Positions 22,095 to 31,723 of a stretch of 63,392 nt of DNA are shown one piece after another. The position numbers and the translations under genes are program-made. Below the pieces are notes generated by a model. That model did no database searches. It was not told the DNA's origin and worked only from the letters and a program-made list of their open reading frames with translations. The DNA lies in the NCBI RefSeq assembly GCF_001705035.1, contig NZ_MCIG01000008.1, positions 14,490 through 77,881 on the forward strand, written 5' to 3'. Position 1 is the first letter of the stretch. Each line of letters starts with the position of its first letter. This DNA comes from Curtobacterium sp. UCD-KPL2560 (GTDB taxonomy: Bacteria; Actinomycetota; Actinomycetes; Actinomycetales; Microbacteriaceae).

Positions 22095-23087
22095 CTACAG
22101 GGACGTGACGTCGACCATCGCGGGCTCGGTGGGTGTGCGCCCCTCGGCCTGGTCGGTCAGCGCGTCGTCGAGCTCGGCGAGGTACTTCTCGGCGTCGAGC
22201 GCCGCGACCGTGCCCGAACCGGCGGCCGTGATCGCCTGGCGGTACGTCGGGTCGATGACGTCACCGGCGGCGAAGACACCCGGCAGGTTGGTCTTCGAGG
22301 ACCGGCCCTGCACGGCGATGGTGCCCTCGGGGGCGAGGTCGATCTGGCCGTGGATGAGGTGCGTGCGCGGGTCGTTGCCGATCGCGATGAACAGGCCGTC
22401 GAGTGCGAGCTCGGACTCCTCGCCCGTGACGGTGTCCTTGAGCGTGACGCCCTCGACCGCGGTGTCACCCGTGATGCCGGTGACCTCCTTGTTCCACGCG
22501 AACTCGATCTTCGGGTCGTTCATCGCGCGGTCCTGCATGATCTTCGACGCACGCAGCGAGTCCTTGCGGTGGATGACCGTCACCTTGTCGGCGAAGCGGG
22601 TGAGGAACGTGGCCTCCTCCATCGCGGAGTCACCGCCGCCGACGACCGCGATGTTCTTCTGGCGGAAGAAGAAGCCGTCGCACGTGGCGCACCACGAGAC
22701 GCCGTGACCGGACAGGCGCTCCTCGTCGGGGAGACCGAGGTGGCGGTAGGCCGAGCCGGTCGCGTAGATGACCGCGAGGGCCTCGTACGTCTCGCCGGAG
22801 CCGACCGTGACCTTCTTGACCTCGCCGGTCAGGTCGACCGAGGTGGCGTCGTCGTACAGGACCTCGGCACCGAACTTCTCGGCCTGTTCCTGCATCTTGA
22901 TCATGAGGTCGGGGCCCTGGACGCCCTCGGGGAAGCCGGGGAAGTTCTCGACCTCGGTGGTCTTCGTGAGCTCGCCGCCGGTCTCGACGCTGGACGCGAC
23001 GATGAGGGGCTTGAGCTCCGCCCGCGCGGCGTAGATGCCGGCGGTGAACCCGGCCGGACCGGAACCGATGATGATGAGCTGGCGCAT
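22095..23087 (-). CDS. trxB: Thioredoxin reductase
   Basis: A 330-residue NADPH-dependent flavoprotein that reduces thioredoxin. The FAD-binding loop is IIIGSGPAGFTAGIYAAR, the redox pair is in SWCATCDGFFF, the NADPH loop is VVGGGDSAMEEATFL, and the second FAD motif is GVFAAGDVIDPTYRQ. A ggaaggg ribosome-binding site precedes ATG 23087. It lies downstream of the MurJ gene in an arrangement common in Microbacteriaceae. Confidence 0.97.
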   Translation of the reverse strand: MRQLIIIGSGPAGFTAGIYAARAELKPLIVASSVETGGELTKTTEVENFPGFPEGVQGPDLMIKMQEQAEKFGAEVLYDDATSVDLTGEVKKVTVGSGETYEALAVIYATGSAYRHLGLPDEERLSGHGVSWCATCDGFFFRQKNIAVVGGGDSAMEEATFLTRFADKVTVIHRKDSLRASKIMQDRAMNDPKIEFAWNKEVTGITGDTAVEGVTLKDTVTGEESELALDGLFIAIGNDPRTHLIHGQIDLAPEGTIAVQGRSSKTNLPGVFAAGDVIDPTYRQAITAAGSGTVAALDAEKYLAELDDALTDQAEGRTPTEPAMVDVTSL

Positions 23088-23190
23088 GCCGTGTTGCCCT
23101 TCCGTTGCGTACTGACCGGGTCAACACATGGTACCGGCGCGGCATTCCGGCCAGCCCGTGCGCGCCGGGATCGGCCCGGCACCCGCAGCG

Positions 23191-23310
23191 CGTCGACGCG
23201 GACCGACCGGCGGCGGCACCGTGTCGACGCGGACCGACCGGCGGCGGCAGCGCGTCGACCCGGAACGAGCGACGGCGCCCGCGGCGCATCGAGCGACGGC
23301 GCCCGCCGCC
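23191..23310. repeat. 31-bp tandem repeat and GAGCGACGG repeat between murJ and trxB
   Basis: A 31-bp unit (core gtcgacgcggaccgaccggc) occurs twice and partly a third time from 23191 to about 23260, with exact 31-bp spacing. It is followed by two copies of gagcgacggcgcccgc. There is no gene in this 230-bp gap. Confidence 0.75.
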
Positions 23311-23317
23311 CCGGCGC

Positions 23318-26300
23318 TCAGCGCCCGAGCTTCGACCGGAGGATCGCCACCGCGTTCTGGATCTCCCCGTTCTTCGCGACCACCAGGGCCCCGAAGTACA
23401 CCGCCGCCATCACGGTGCCGCTCAGCGCGAGGGTGATCAGCGCGCCGGTGACGTCGGCCATCGCGAACCCGTCGGGCGAGAACGCCCCGAAGAAGTTCAC
23501 GACCAGGAGACCGACCACGCCGGCGATGAGCGCGGCGATGACGAACTGCACGTGCGACCGGGTCACGATCGCGCCCTCGATGCCCTGCAGCCGTCGGCGG
23601 ACGACGACGAGCGCGACGATCGTCTGCGTCGACCCGGCGACCGTCGTGCAGACCGCGATGCCGACACCGATCGCCGAGCCGGGCAGCATCGCGACCGACA
23701 GCGCCCCGATGACGAACAGGCCGGACTGCACGAGCTGCATGAGGAACGGCGTGCGGTGGTCGTGGAACGCCCAGAACACCCGCTGGATGATGAAGAGCAT
23801 GCTGAACAGCACGAGTCCGGGCATGTAGGCGACGAGCACGAGGGCCATCGCCTGCGCGTTGGCGAACTCGTTCTCCCAGATGCGGGCGAACGGCAGCGCG
23901 AGCACCACGAGCGCGACGCTCGCGAACACCGTGAACAGCCCGACGATGCGCAGCGAGAGCGACAGGTTGCGCCGGACCGCGTCCAGGTCACCGCGCTCCG
24001 CGTCGTGGCTCATGCGCGTGAAGTACGCGGTGGCGATCGACACGGCGACGATCGAGTGCGGGAGCATGAACAGCAGCCAGGACGTGCTCAGGGTCGCGTT
24101 GCCGGCGCCCTGGGCGAGCGATGCGACACGGGACTGCACGATGCCCGCGACCTGGGTGGCGAGGATCATCGCGAACAGCCAGCCCGCTGCGGTCCCGGTC
24201 GACTTCAGGCCGACGCCGCGCCAGCGGAAGTCCGGCTTGAAGGACAGCCCGGCCCGACGCCAGAAGAACGGCAGGAACGCGGCCTGCGCGAAGACGCCGA
24301 GCGAGGCGCTGCCCGCGAGGACGGCGATCTTCAGCGGCGTCCAGTCCTCGGTCGCTGCGTTGACGCCGCGGCCGCCGAACAGGGCGATGAACACGACGAG
24401 CCCGGCGATGGCGATCACGTTGTTGAGCAGCGGCGCCCACGTGAACGGGCCGAACACCTGCTTGGCGTTGAGCACCTCTCCGAGCAGCGAGTACATCGCG
24501 TAGAAGAGGATCTGCGGCAGGCACCAGAAGGCGAACGCCACGGCGAGGTCGGTCTGGGCGGGCGTGAAGCCCTTGCCCGCACCCGACGACTGCTGGCTGT
24601 AGACCCACACGAGGAACGGTGCGAGCAGGGTCGCGATGACGGTGATCGCAACGAAGACGGTCGCGCCGAGGGTGACGATCTTGTTCACGTACGCCGTGCC
24701 GCCGTCGGTGTGCTGCTTCATCGAGCGCACGATCTGCGGGATGAGGACCGCCGAGAGCAGGCCGCCCGCGATGAGCGCGTAGATGTTGTTCGGCAGCTGG
24801 TTCGACACGGCGAACGCGTTCGCGGCGTCCGACCCGGTGTTGCCGATGGCGAAGGCGAGCACGAAGGTCTTCGCGAACCCGAGGACCCGCGACAGCATGG
24901 TGCCGGCCGCGAGCATCGCGCTGGCCCGGCCGAGGTTGCGCTCGGCAGCGGGTTCGGCGTCGACGGCGGGCTGCTGCTGGGTGCTGATGGTCGGCTCCTG
25001 GGGGTCGGTGATCGGTGCGTCGCGGTCGTCGCGAGCACCGTCGCGGCGCTGGTCGCGGTCGTCGCTGCCGTCGTGCTCGTCGCTGCCGTCGCCACCGCCC
25101 TGGGCACCGGCCGGGAGGCGCGGCTCGGCTAGCGCGGTCCGGCCCGCCCCCGCCGCGTGGTGCGGTCCAGGGCCGGCCGTGGCCGCGCCCGCTGCATCCG
25201 CTGCGCCCGCTGCGCCGGCTGCGGCTGCCTGCCGTGCGGCCGCCGAACCCGGCGCCGGCGGCTGCTCGGCGAGGAGCCGGTTCGGGTCGTCCTCGTCCTC
25301 GTCGTCGAGCTCGCCGTTGCGGCGCCGGACGCGCTTGCGGATGCTCCGGACGATGCCGAAGCCGAAGACCGCGACGAGACCGATGCCCGCGAGGGCGGTG
25401 ATGACGGTCTCCCACTGGGCCTGCACGTTGAGCTCGACCGTGGACGGCTGCGAGAGCGTCGTGCCGGTCGGGCTGACCACCGTCATGGTGAGGGTGACCG
25501 TGCCGTTCGCCACCGACCGCACCGGGATCGTCGCGCGGGTCGAGGACTGCGGCTGCACCTGGACCTCGATGTCGTTCCGCACGATCCGGAGAGCCGAGCT
25601 CGACGGCTGGACCCGGAGCTTCACGGTGACCGGGTACGCGGAGCTGTTCCGGATCGACACCGGCAGCGATGTCCGGTCGCCGAGGAGCGTCAGCGAGCTG
25701 GAGTTCGGGATGCTGACCGACGAGGTCGTCTTGACCCAGCGACCGACCTGGCGGTCGACCGCGGTGGCGAGGGCGTCCGGGTCGGCGCGCCAGGCGTTCG
25801 AGGCGAGCGCGAGGAGCTCGAGCCGGGCCGGGGCCGTGACGTCGGTGGGGGTGTCGAGGGCCGTGGAGAACGCGGACAGGCTGCGCTCGCCCTCGACCAG
25901 CCGACGGAGGCGGTCGAGCCGCGCGTCGTCGTCACCTCCTGCGCTGAGCGTGAGGGAACCGGGCGTCGCGGCGGCCGTCTTCGACAGGTCGGACGGCGAC
26001 ACCCAGGCGGTGCTCTCGAGGGCGTCGAGCGCCTGACCGAGCCGCTGGGTGTCGGTCGGCCACGTGCGCCCGAGGGTCAGGAGCACCGGGTTCGTCGCGG
26101 AGCCGGACCGTGCCGAGGCCGCCAGCGTCGCCGTGAGACCGGCCATGGCGGTGTCCCACGTGGCCTGGTCGTCGGCGTCCGCGGCCGTGCGGAGGAGCGC
26201 GGAGGCGGACTGGTCGGCCACGAGGACGTGCTGGTCGCCGATCCGTTCGGACGCGGCCACGGTCGCGTCGGCGCCCGCGGAGGTGTTGCCGCTCGCCACG

Positions 26301-27517
26301 ATCGTGCTCGTGGTGCCGGCGGCGGCGAGGGCGGGCAGGTCCCCGTCGGCCACCGTGCCCTCGACCGGCCAGGAGACGCCGGACATCGACCACGGGAAGT
26401 CGAGCAGCGTCCGGGTGGTGGGGAGCGTCGGCGTCTGGTCGCTGCCGTCCGGGTCGTCGGTGGCGTCGGCCCCCGGCTGGGAGTCGGTCGCGGCGTCGCC
26501 GTCGGCCGGTGCGGTCGCGTCGGTCCCCGCTCCCGGGTCCGCGGTCGCGGTGTCGCCGGTGGGGACGTCGGTCGGTGTGGGCGTGGCGGTCGCGGCGCCG
26601 GGGAAGTCCTCGGGCCGGACCTGCTGGTCGAGGGACAGTACGCCGGGGACGCCGTCGGCTCCGGCCTGGCGCAGCCCGGTGACGTCCGCGTCCGCGTAGG
26701 ACAGCGCGAAGGTCTCGTTGCGCATGCCCTCGAGTCGCTGCAGCCAGGTCCGTGCCGTGGACGGGGCGCTCTCGCCGAGCAGTCGGATCGACGCGATGAT
26801 CCTGGGGTCGACCGCGAGCGCGACGTTGTGGTCCTGGGCGGCGTCGAGCTGCTGCGACAGGGTGCCGTCGACCGAGGTGGCCGCGGCGAGGTCGTTCGCG
26901 CTGATCGTGCCGTCGGTGGTCGCGGGCAGGGTGACCGGCATCGCGACGGAGACCCCGACCGGCGTGCGGTCGAAGTCCGGGTACCAGGTGATCGCGGAAC
27001 GGGCGACGGCCGAGGTGTCGCCCGCGGAGTACTCGGCGGCGATGCGGCGGGCACCGAACGAGGAGTACCCGCCGAGCCCGACGTTGCCCGGGACGATCCG
27101 GACCGTCTGCGACACCGAGCGGTGTGCCGGGACGGCCGGGACGTCCACGGAGCCCATCGGGGCGCCGAAGTAACCGCTTGTGCTGGTGTCTTCGAGCCAG
27201 TCGGCGAGCTCGCCGCGGCTGCTCACCTGGCGGTAGATGTCGAGCTCGGCGGTGCCCGCGGGCACCTCGTCGTCGGTGCCGTTCGTGACGATCACCGTGA
27301 GCTCGAGGTCCTGGTCGCGCTGCACGATGCCGCGGTTCCCGGGCGCGACCGAGACGGTCGTCCTGCCGGTGTCGGCGGCGACCGTGTGCGTGGTCCGGGT
27401 GGTCGGGGAGGAGCCGGTCGCGGCGTCGGCGCCGTCGGTCACGGCGGGCGTGACGACGAGGCCGATGGCGACGAGGGCCGTCGCTGCGGCGGCGAGGGTG
27501 GAGCGGAGCATGTGCAT
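23318..27517 (-). CDS. murJ: DUF6049 domain fused to lipid II flippase MurJ
   Basis: One uninterrupted 1399-residue frame. Residues 1-30 are a signal peptide (LRSTLAAAATALVAIGLVV). Residues 30-700 match the extracytoplasmic DUF6049 family, with a single membrane segment near 702 (VITALAGIGLVAVFGFGIV) and a basic stop-transfer. A 140-residue Ala/Gly/Asp-rich linker follows. From about 865 to the end is a complete MurJ/MviN, the multi-pass flippase for lipid II (GTMLSRVLGFAKTFVLAFA, then LPNNIYALIAGGLLSAV). Elsewhere these are usually two adjacent genes. No stop and no ribosome-binding site for an internal start was found. The ATG at 27517 lacks a ribosome-binding site and may be leaderless. 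Confidence 0.85.
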   Translation of the reverse strand: MHMLRSTLAAAATALVAIGLVVTPAVTDGADAATGSSPTTRTTHTVAADTGRTTVSVAPGNRGIVQRDQDLELTVIVTNGTDDEVPAGTAELDIYRQVSSRGELADWLEDTSTSGYFGAPMGSVDVPAVPAHRSVSQTVRIVPGNVGLGGYSSFGARRIAAEYSAGDTSAVARSAITWYPDFDRTPVGVSVAMPVTLPATTDGTISANDLAAATSVDGTLSQQLDAAQDHNVALAVDPRIIASIRLLGESAPSTARTWLQRLEGMRNETFALSYADADVTGLRQAGADGVPGVLSLDQQVRPEDFPGAATATPTPTDVPTGDTATADPGAGTDATAPADGDAATDSQPGADATDDPDGSDQTPTLPTTRTLLDFPWSMSGVSWPVEGTVADGDLPALAAAGTTSTIVASGNTSAGADATVAASERIGDQHVLVADQSASALLRTAADADDQATWDTAMAGLTATLAASARSGSATNPVLLTLGRTWPTDTQRLGQALDALESTAWVSPSDLSKTAAATPGSLTLSAGGDDDARLDRLRRLVEGERSLSAFSTALDTPTDVTAPARLELLALASNAWRADPDALATAVDRQVGRWVKTTSSVSIPNSSSLTLLGDRTSLPVSIRNSSAYPVTVKLRVQPSSSALRIVRNDIEVQVQPQSSTRATIPVRSVANGTVTLTMTVVSPTGTTLSQPSTVELNVQAQWETVITALAGIGLVAVFGFGIVRSIRKRVRRRNGELDDEDEDDPNRLLAEQPPAPGSAAARQAAAAGAAGAADAAGAATAGPGPHHAAGAGRTALAEPRLPAGAQGGGDGSDEHDGSDDRDQRRDGARDDRDAPITDPQEPTISTQQQPAVDAEPAAERNLGRASAMLAAGTMLSRVLGFAKTFVLAFAIGNTGSDAANAFAVSNQLPNNIYALIAGGLLSAVLIPQIVRSMKQHTDGGTAYVNKIVTLGATVFVAITVIATLLAPFLVWVYSQQSSGAGKGFTPAQTDLAVAFAFWCLPQILFYAMYSLLGEVLNAKQVFGPFTWAPLLNNVIAIAGLVVFIALFGGRGVNAATEDWTPLKIAVLAGSASLGVFAQAAFLPFFWRRAGLSFKPDFRWRGVGLKSTGTAAGWLFAMILATQVAGIVQSRVASLAQGAGNATLSTSWLLFMLPHSIVAVSIATAYFTRMSHDAERGDLDAVRRNLSLSLRIVGLFTVFASVALVVLALPFARIWENEFANAQAMALVLVAYMPGLVLFSMLFIIQRVFWAFHDHRTPFLMQLVQSGLFVIGALSVAMLPGSAIGVGIAVCTTVAGSTQTIVALVVVRRRLQGIEGAIVTRSHVQFVIAALIAGVVGLLVVNFFGAFSPDGFAMADVTGALITLALSGTVMAAVYFGALVVAKNGEIQNAVAILRSKLGR

Positions 27518-27641
27518 ACGGAGGGGCCCGAGGGTCGGTTCCGGCCGTGCACGAGTGTACGAGGGCGCGTGGTGACGATCCCGTGGGCACTCGGACACGT
27601 GCAGAACTCCTGCACGAGCATCTGGGAGGATGAGGTCCGTC

Positions 27642-29078
27642 ATGCACTCCGTTGCCCAGGCCGTCGAGCGACTCGACGCACTCGCCGCCACCGAGCCCGT
27701 CGCCCTCCTCGCTCGGACCTTCGCCGACGCCGGGTACGAACTGGCACTCGTCGGCGGGCCCGTCCGTGACGCCTTCCTCGGCCGCCCCGTGACCGACCTC
27801 GACTTCACGACCGATGCCCGTCCGGACGACGTCCTGCGGATCGTCGAGCCGATCGCGAGCGCCACCTGGGACGTCGGCCGGCAGTTCGGGACGATCGCCG
27901 CCCGGGTCCGTGGTGAGCAGGTCGAGATCACGACGTACCGCAGCGACGTGTACGACGGAGAGACCCGCAAGCCCGAGGTCGCGTTCGGCGAGACGATCGA
28001 GGACGACCTGCTCCGCCGGGACTTCACCGTCAACGCGATGGCGCTGCGACTCCCCCAGCGTGAGCTCGTCGACGTGCACGGCGGCGTCGAGGACCTGCTC
28101 GCCGAGCGCCTTCACACGCCCCAGGCCGCCGAGGTCTCGTTCCGCGACGATCCCCTGCGGATGATGCGCGCCGCCCGCTTCACGTCGCAGCTCGGCTTCA
28201 CGGTGTCGGACGACGTCCGCGACGCGATGGTCGAGCTCGCCGCCTCGATCGAGATCGTCTCCGCCGAGCGCGTGCGCGACGAGTTCGTCAAGCTCCTCGC
28301 CACGGGCGACCCGGTGCCCGGCATCCGTCTGCTCGTGGACACCGGCCTCGCCGAGCGCTTCCTGCCCGAGCTGCCCGCGATGCGCCTGGAGATCGACGAG
28401 CACCACCACCACAAGGACGTCTACGAGCACTCGCTCACGGTCCTGACCCAGGCGATCGGGTACGAGGCCGAGCGGCACGCCGGCGAGGCACCCGACACCG
28501 TGCTGCGGCTCGCGGCGCTCCTGCACGACATCGGCAAGCCCGCGACCCGCAAGCTCGAGCCCGGCGGGGCAGTGAGCTTCCACCACCACGACCTGGTCGG
28601 CGCGAAGCTCGCGAAGAAGCGACTCCGCGCGCTGCGGTTCGACAACGACACCATCGCCGCGGTCGCACGCCTGATCGAGCTGCACCTGCGGTTCTTCGGC
28701 TACACCGAGGGCGCGTGGACCGACTCGGCCGTCCGCCGCTACGTCCGCGACGCCGGTCCCCTGCTCGAGCGTCTGCACGAGCTCACCCGCTCCGACGTCA
28801 CGACCCGGAACCGGCGCAAGGCCGACCGGCTCGGGTTCGCGTACGACGACCTCGAGGCACGCATCACGGCCCTCGCCGAGCAGGAGGAACTCGAGTCGAT
28901 CCGACCGGACCTCACCGGCGACGACATCATGCGGATCCTCGACATCCCGCCGGGACGGGCCGTGGGCGAGGCCTACCGGCACCTGCTCGAGGTCCGGATG
29001 GACGAGGGCCCCCTCGACCCCGAGGACGCCGAGGCGCGCCTGCGCGCCTGGTGGGCCTCCCGCGACGCGACCGACTGA
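27642..29078 (+). CDS. CCA tRNA nucleotidyltransferase
   Basis: A 478-residue class II polymerase-beta-superfamily enzyme that adds or repairs the CCA end of tRNAs. The nucleotidyltransferase motif is LVGGPVRDAFLGR...DLDFTTDA, followed by the RRDFTVNAMA motif and the RMMRAARF helix. The C-terminal half carries an HD domain (LAALLHDIGKPATR). The start is ATG 27642, with gatgagg six bases upstream; an ATG four codons earlier is less well placed. It is divergent from the DUF6049-MurJ gene, sharing a 124-bp promoter region. It is needed for tRNA-Ala (510-582), which lacks encoded CCA. Confidence 0.95.
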   Translation: MHSVAQAVERLDALAATEPVALLARTFADAGYELALVGGPVRDAFLGRPVTDLDFTTDARPDDVLRIVEPIASATWDVGRQFGTIAARVRGEQVEITTYRSDVYDGETRKPEVAFGETIEDDLLRRDFTVNAMALRLPQRELVDVHGGVEDLLAERLHTPQAAEVSFRDDPLRMMRAARFTSQLGFTVSDDVRDAMVELAASIEIVSAERVRDEFVKLLATGDPVPGIRLLVDTGLAERFLPELPAMRLEIDEHHHHKDVYEHSLTVLTQAIGYEAERHAGEAPDTVLRLAALLHDIGKPATRKLEPGGAVSFHHHDLVGAKLAKKRLRALRFDNDTIAAVARLIELHLRFFGYTEGAWTDSAVRRYVRDAGPLLERLHELTRSDVTTRNRRKADRLGFAYDDLEARITALAEQEELESIRPDLTGDDIMRILDIPPGRAVGEAYRHLLEVRMDEGPLDPEDAEARLRAWWASRDATD

Positions 29079-29304
29079 CCGACCGCCTGACGGACGCGAC
29101 CGACTGACCGACGCGACCCGACGGTCGGAGCACCCGGCCGCCTGCCCGACGCGAGCCGATCTGCACAGCCGGTGGCGGGCCTCCAGGCCGTGAGCTAGGC
29201 TTGGGGGGTTGTCCGCGCGCACCCGCGCACCCGGACACACGCATCAACCCTCCTGTTCCGGGAACCGCCCGGAGCCGTTCGAGACCAAAGGAGGTGGGTT
29301 CCGC

Positions 29305-29688
29305 ATGCACCAGTACGAACTGATGGCGATCCTCGACCCCGAGATCGATGAGCGCACCGTCGCTCCCAGCCTGGACAAGTTCCTCGCGGTCATCCGCAAC
29401 GACGGTGGCACCGTCGACAACGTGGACGTCTGGGGCCGTCGTCGCCTGGCCTACGAGATCGCGAAGAAGTCCGAGGGCATCTACGCCGTCGTCAACTTCA
29501 CGTCCTCGGCCGACTCCGCCAAGGAGCTGGACCGTCAGCTCGGTCTCTCCGAGGCCGTCCTGCGCACCAAGGTCCTCCGCGCCGAAGAGGGCATGGCCCA
29601 GGTCGCCGCGCAGAAGCAGCGCGACGAAGCCCGTGCCGCCCGCAAGGCCGCCAACGCCACGGCCACCGCGACCGCGAGCGCCGAGTAG
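29305..29688 (+). CDS. rpsF: 30S ribosomal protein S6
   Basis: A 127-residue small-subunit ribosomal protein; S6 pairs with S18 on the platform. The N-terminus [18 protein letters not shown] and the motif [20 protein letters not shown] are diagnostic. The Ala/Thr-rich C-terminal tail is an actinobacterial extension. A perfect aaaggaggt precedes ATG 29305. It heads the rpsF-ssb-rpsR-rplI operon. Confidence 0.98.
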   Translation: MHQYELMAILDPEIDERTVAPSLDKFLAVIRNDGGTVDNVDVWGRRRLAYEIAKKSEGIYAVVNFTSSADSAKELDRQLGLSEAVLRTKVLRAEEGMAQVAAQKQRDEARAARKAANATATATASAE

Positions 29689-29691
29689 CCC

Positions 29692-30276
29692 GTGGCCGGC
29701 GAAACCGTCATCACGGTGGTGGGCAACCTCACCGCGGACCCGGAGCTGCGCTACACGCAGAACGGGCTCGCCGTGGCGAACTTCACCATCGCGTCGACCC
29801 CTCGCACGTTCGACCGTCAGGCGAACGAGTGGAAGGACGGCGACGCGCTGTTCCTCCGTGCGAGTGTGTGGCGCGAGTTCGCCGAGCACGTGGCGGGATC
29901 GCTGACGAAGGGCTCGCGCGTCATCGCGCAGGGTCGTCTCCGTCAGCGCTCCTACCAGGACCGTGAGGGTCAGCAGCGCACGAGCATCGAGCTCGAGGTC
30001 GACGAGATCGGCCCGTCGCTCCGCTACGCGACCGCACAGATCACCCGCGCTGCGGGTGGGTCTGGTGGCGGCCGTGGCCAGGTCGGTGGCGGCAACGCCT
30101 CCGGCGGTGGCCAGGGCGCCGGCGGTGGCAGCTGGAACGGCGGCAACGGCGGCAACGGCGGCGGTCAGTCCGACGCGCCCTGGTCGCCGCAGGGTGGCCA
30201 GCAGGGCGGCAACGCACAGTCGAACGACGTGTGGAGCACGCCCGGTGGCTCGTTCGACGACGAGACCCCGTTCTGA
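29692..30276 (+). CDS. ssb: Single-stranded DNA-binding protein
   Basis: A 194-residue SSB that coats single-stranded DNA in replication and repair. The OB fold is residues 1-115 ([19 protein letters not shown], then [15 protein letters not shown]). A Gly/Gln-rich disordered linker follows, and the acidic tip DDETPF binds partner enzymes. GTG 29692 starts three bases after the rpsF stop, indicating tight coupling. Confidence 0.97.
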   Translation: MAGETVITVVGNLTADPELRYTQNGLAVANFTIASTPRTFDRQANEWKDGDALFLRASVWREFAEHVAGSLTKGSRVIAQGRLRQRSYQDREGQQRTSIELEVDEIGPSLRYATAQITRAAGGSGGGRGQVGGGNASGGGQGAGGGSWNGGNGGNGGGQSDAPWSPQGGQQGGNAQSNDVWSTPGGSFDDETPF

Positions 30277-30323
30277 TCCTCCTGTCCCCGGACACACAAC
30301 TTCTTCTTCTCTAAGGAACAACA

Positions 30324-30581
30324 ATGGCTGGAAAGAGCACCGGCGACCGCCGGAAGCCTCGCGGTAAGGGCGGCAAGAACGCCGCTCCCGCGAAGTCCAT
30401 CAAGGTCGGCGTCATCGACTACAAGGACGTCGCGACCCTTCGCAAGTTCATCTCGGAGCGTGGAAAGATCCGCGCCCGTCGCATCACCGGCGTCTCCGTC
30501 CAGGAGCAGCGCCTCATCGCCCGTGCCGTGAAGAACGCCCGTGAGATGGCGCTCCTCCCCTACGCCGGCTCCGGCCGCTGA
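30324..30581 (+). CDS. rpsR: 30S ribosomal protein S18
   Basis: An 85-residue small-subunit protein that binds next to S6. The conserved part is [19 protein letters not shown], followed by [31 protein letters not shown]. The N-terminus is Lys/Arg-rich with no cysteines, so this is the zinc-free form. A ctaaggaacaaca ribosome-binding site precedes ATG 30324. Confidence 0.98.
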   Translation: MAGKSTGDRRKPRGKGGKNAAPAKSIKVGVIDYKDVATLRKFISERGKIRARRITGVSVQEQRLIARAVKNAREMALLPYAGSGR

Positions 30582-30595
30582 TCGGAGGAGTTCAC

Positions 30596-31048
30596 ATGTC
30601 GAAGCTCATCCTCACCCACGAGGTCTCCGGCCTCGGTTCCGCCGGTGACGTCGTCGACGTCAAGAACGGCTACGCCCGCAACTACCTCGTCCCCCAGGGC
30701 TTCGCTGTCGCGTGGTCCAAGGGCGGCGAGAAGCAGGTCGAGTCGATCCGCGCGGCCCGTGCCGCTCGCGAGCTCGCCACCATCGAAGAGGCACAGGACC
30801 TCAAGATGAAGCTCGAGAACGCGACCATCAAGCTGACCGTCAAGGCCGGCAAGGACGGTCGTCTGTTCGGCTCCGTGCGTCCCGCGGACGTCGCTGACGC
30901 CGTGCAGGCGCAGGGCGTCGGCTCGCTCGACAAGCGCAAGGTCGAGGTCCCCGCGACCATCAAGACCGTCGGTGACCACGAGGCCACCGTGCGTCTGCGC
31001 GAGGACATCACCGCAGTGATCTCGCTGCAGGTCGTCGCCGCCAAGTAG
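30596..31048 (+). CDS. rplI: 50S ribosomal protein L9
   Basis: A 150-residue large-subunit protein with two domains joined by a long helix. The N-terminal domain reads [20 protein letters not shown], then [15 protein letters not shown]. The C-terminal domain begins about residue 80 and includes [18 protein letters not shown] gatcggaggag ribosome-binding site lies just upstream. It is the last gene of the operon and is followed by a terminator. Confidence 0.98.
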   Translation: MSKLILTHEVSGLGSAGDVVDVKNGYARNYLVPQGFAVAWSKGGEKQVESIRAARAARELATIEEAQDLKMKLENATIKLTVKAGKDGRLFGSVRPADVADAVQAQGVGSLDKRKVEVPATIKTVGDHEATVRLREDITAVISLQVVAAK

Positions 31049-31067
31049 GCACCGCACCACCGTCGCA

Positions 31068-31099
31068 GGGCGGGTCTCCTCCGGGAGGCCCGCCCTTCG
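31068..31099 (+). terminator. Terminator of the rpsF-rplI operon
   Basis: Hairpin with arms gggcgggtctcc and ggaggcccgccc around a tccg loop, followed by ttcg. It starts 20 bp after the rplI stop. Confidence 0.85.
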
Positions 31100-31127
31100 T
31101 CGTTCCTGCGGGCTGCGGGCCGCCTGT

Positions 31128-31290
31128 GGCTGGTCTGGTTGCTGCGCGTCCTGTCCGGCCGGTCTGGTTGCTGCGGACTGTCTCTGGCTGGTCTGGTTGC
31201 TGCGCGTCCTGTCCGGCCGGTCTGGTTGCTGCGGACTGTCTCTGGCTGATCTGGTTGCTGCGGACTGTCTCTGGCCGGCCTGGTGTCCGC
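31128..31290. repeat. 58-bp tandem repeat downstream of rplI
   Basis: Copies start at 31128, 31186 and 31244, an exact 58-bp period; the first two are nearly identical and the third diverges. Each holds two tctggttgctgcg sub-motifs. The frames across it are open, but no start signal or family is recognisable. A related ggttgttgc motif reappears near 34718-34735. Confidence 0.85.
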
Positions 31291-31388
31291 GCTCCGTCTC
31301 CGGCTTGTCTGGTTACGGATCCCGCCCGTCCGGGCTTGCTGGGAGCAGGCCGAGAATCGGTCCCCCGATCGGGGCGCTTGTCAAGTCG

Positions 31389-31607
31389 TTCTCCACACAG
31401 GTAGGGCTCGTTTCGGCAACCTTCAACGTGCACTTGAACCCCACTTCTCCACACATGGTGTGGAACTCGAAACCCCAGGTCAGACGGTCGAACGTGTGTT
31501 CTGGTGCCCAGTTGTCCACACCGTTGTCCCCAGTTCCCCACCCCGAGGCTCGGCGTGTTCCCGAGGCTCTCCACAGAGTTATCCACAGGGCCGTTTGCTG
31601 GGGATAA
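31389..31607. promoter_or_regulatory. DnaA-box cluster upstream of dnaB
   Basis: Box-like 9-mers at 31389-31397 and 31445-31453 (ttctccaca), 31512-31520 (ttgtccaca), 31524-31532 (ttgtcccca), 31567-31575 (ctctccaca), 31579-31587 (ttatccaca, consensus) and 31599-31607 (tggggataa, reverse of ttatcccca). The palindrome ccacac-atg-gtgtgg lies at 31449-31463. The rplI-dnaB gap (31049-31723) holds no gene beyond this cluster and the 58-bp repeats. Confidence 0.75.
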
Positions 31608-31723
31608 CTTCGTACCCGTAGCGTGACGGAGCGACCAGGAGCCGTCGGGGGATGTCGGTCGTCCGAGGCAGGATCGCGGTGCGGGTCAGGGCCCGCGTCG
31701 TCAACGACAAAGAGGGAGTCCGT

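Noticed and set aside
31128-31290. Possible CRISPR array after rplI
   Set aside because: Whole 58-bp units repeat, including the would-be spacers, and no cas genes are near.
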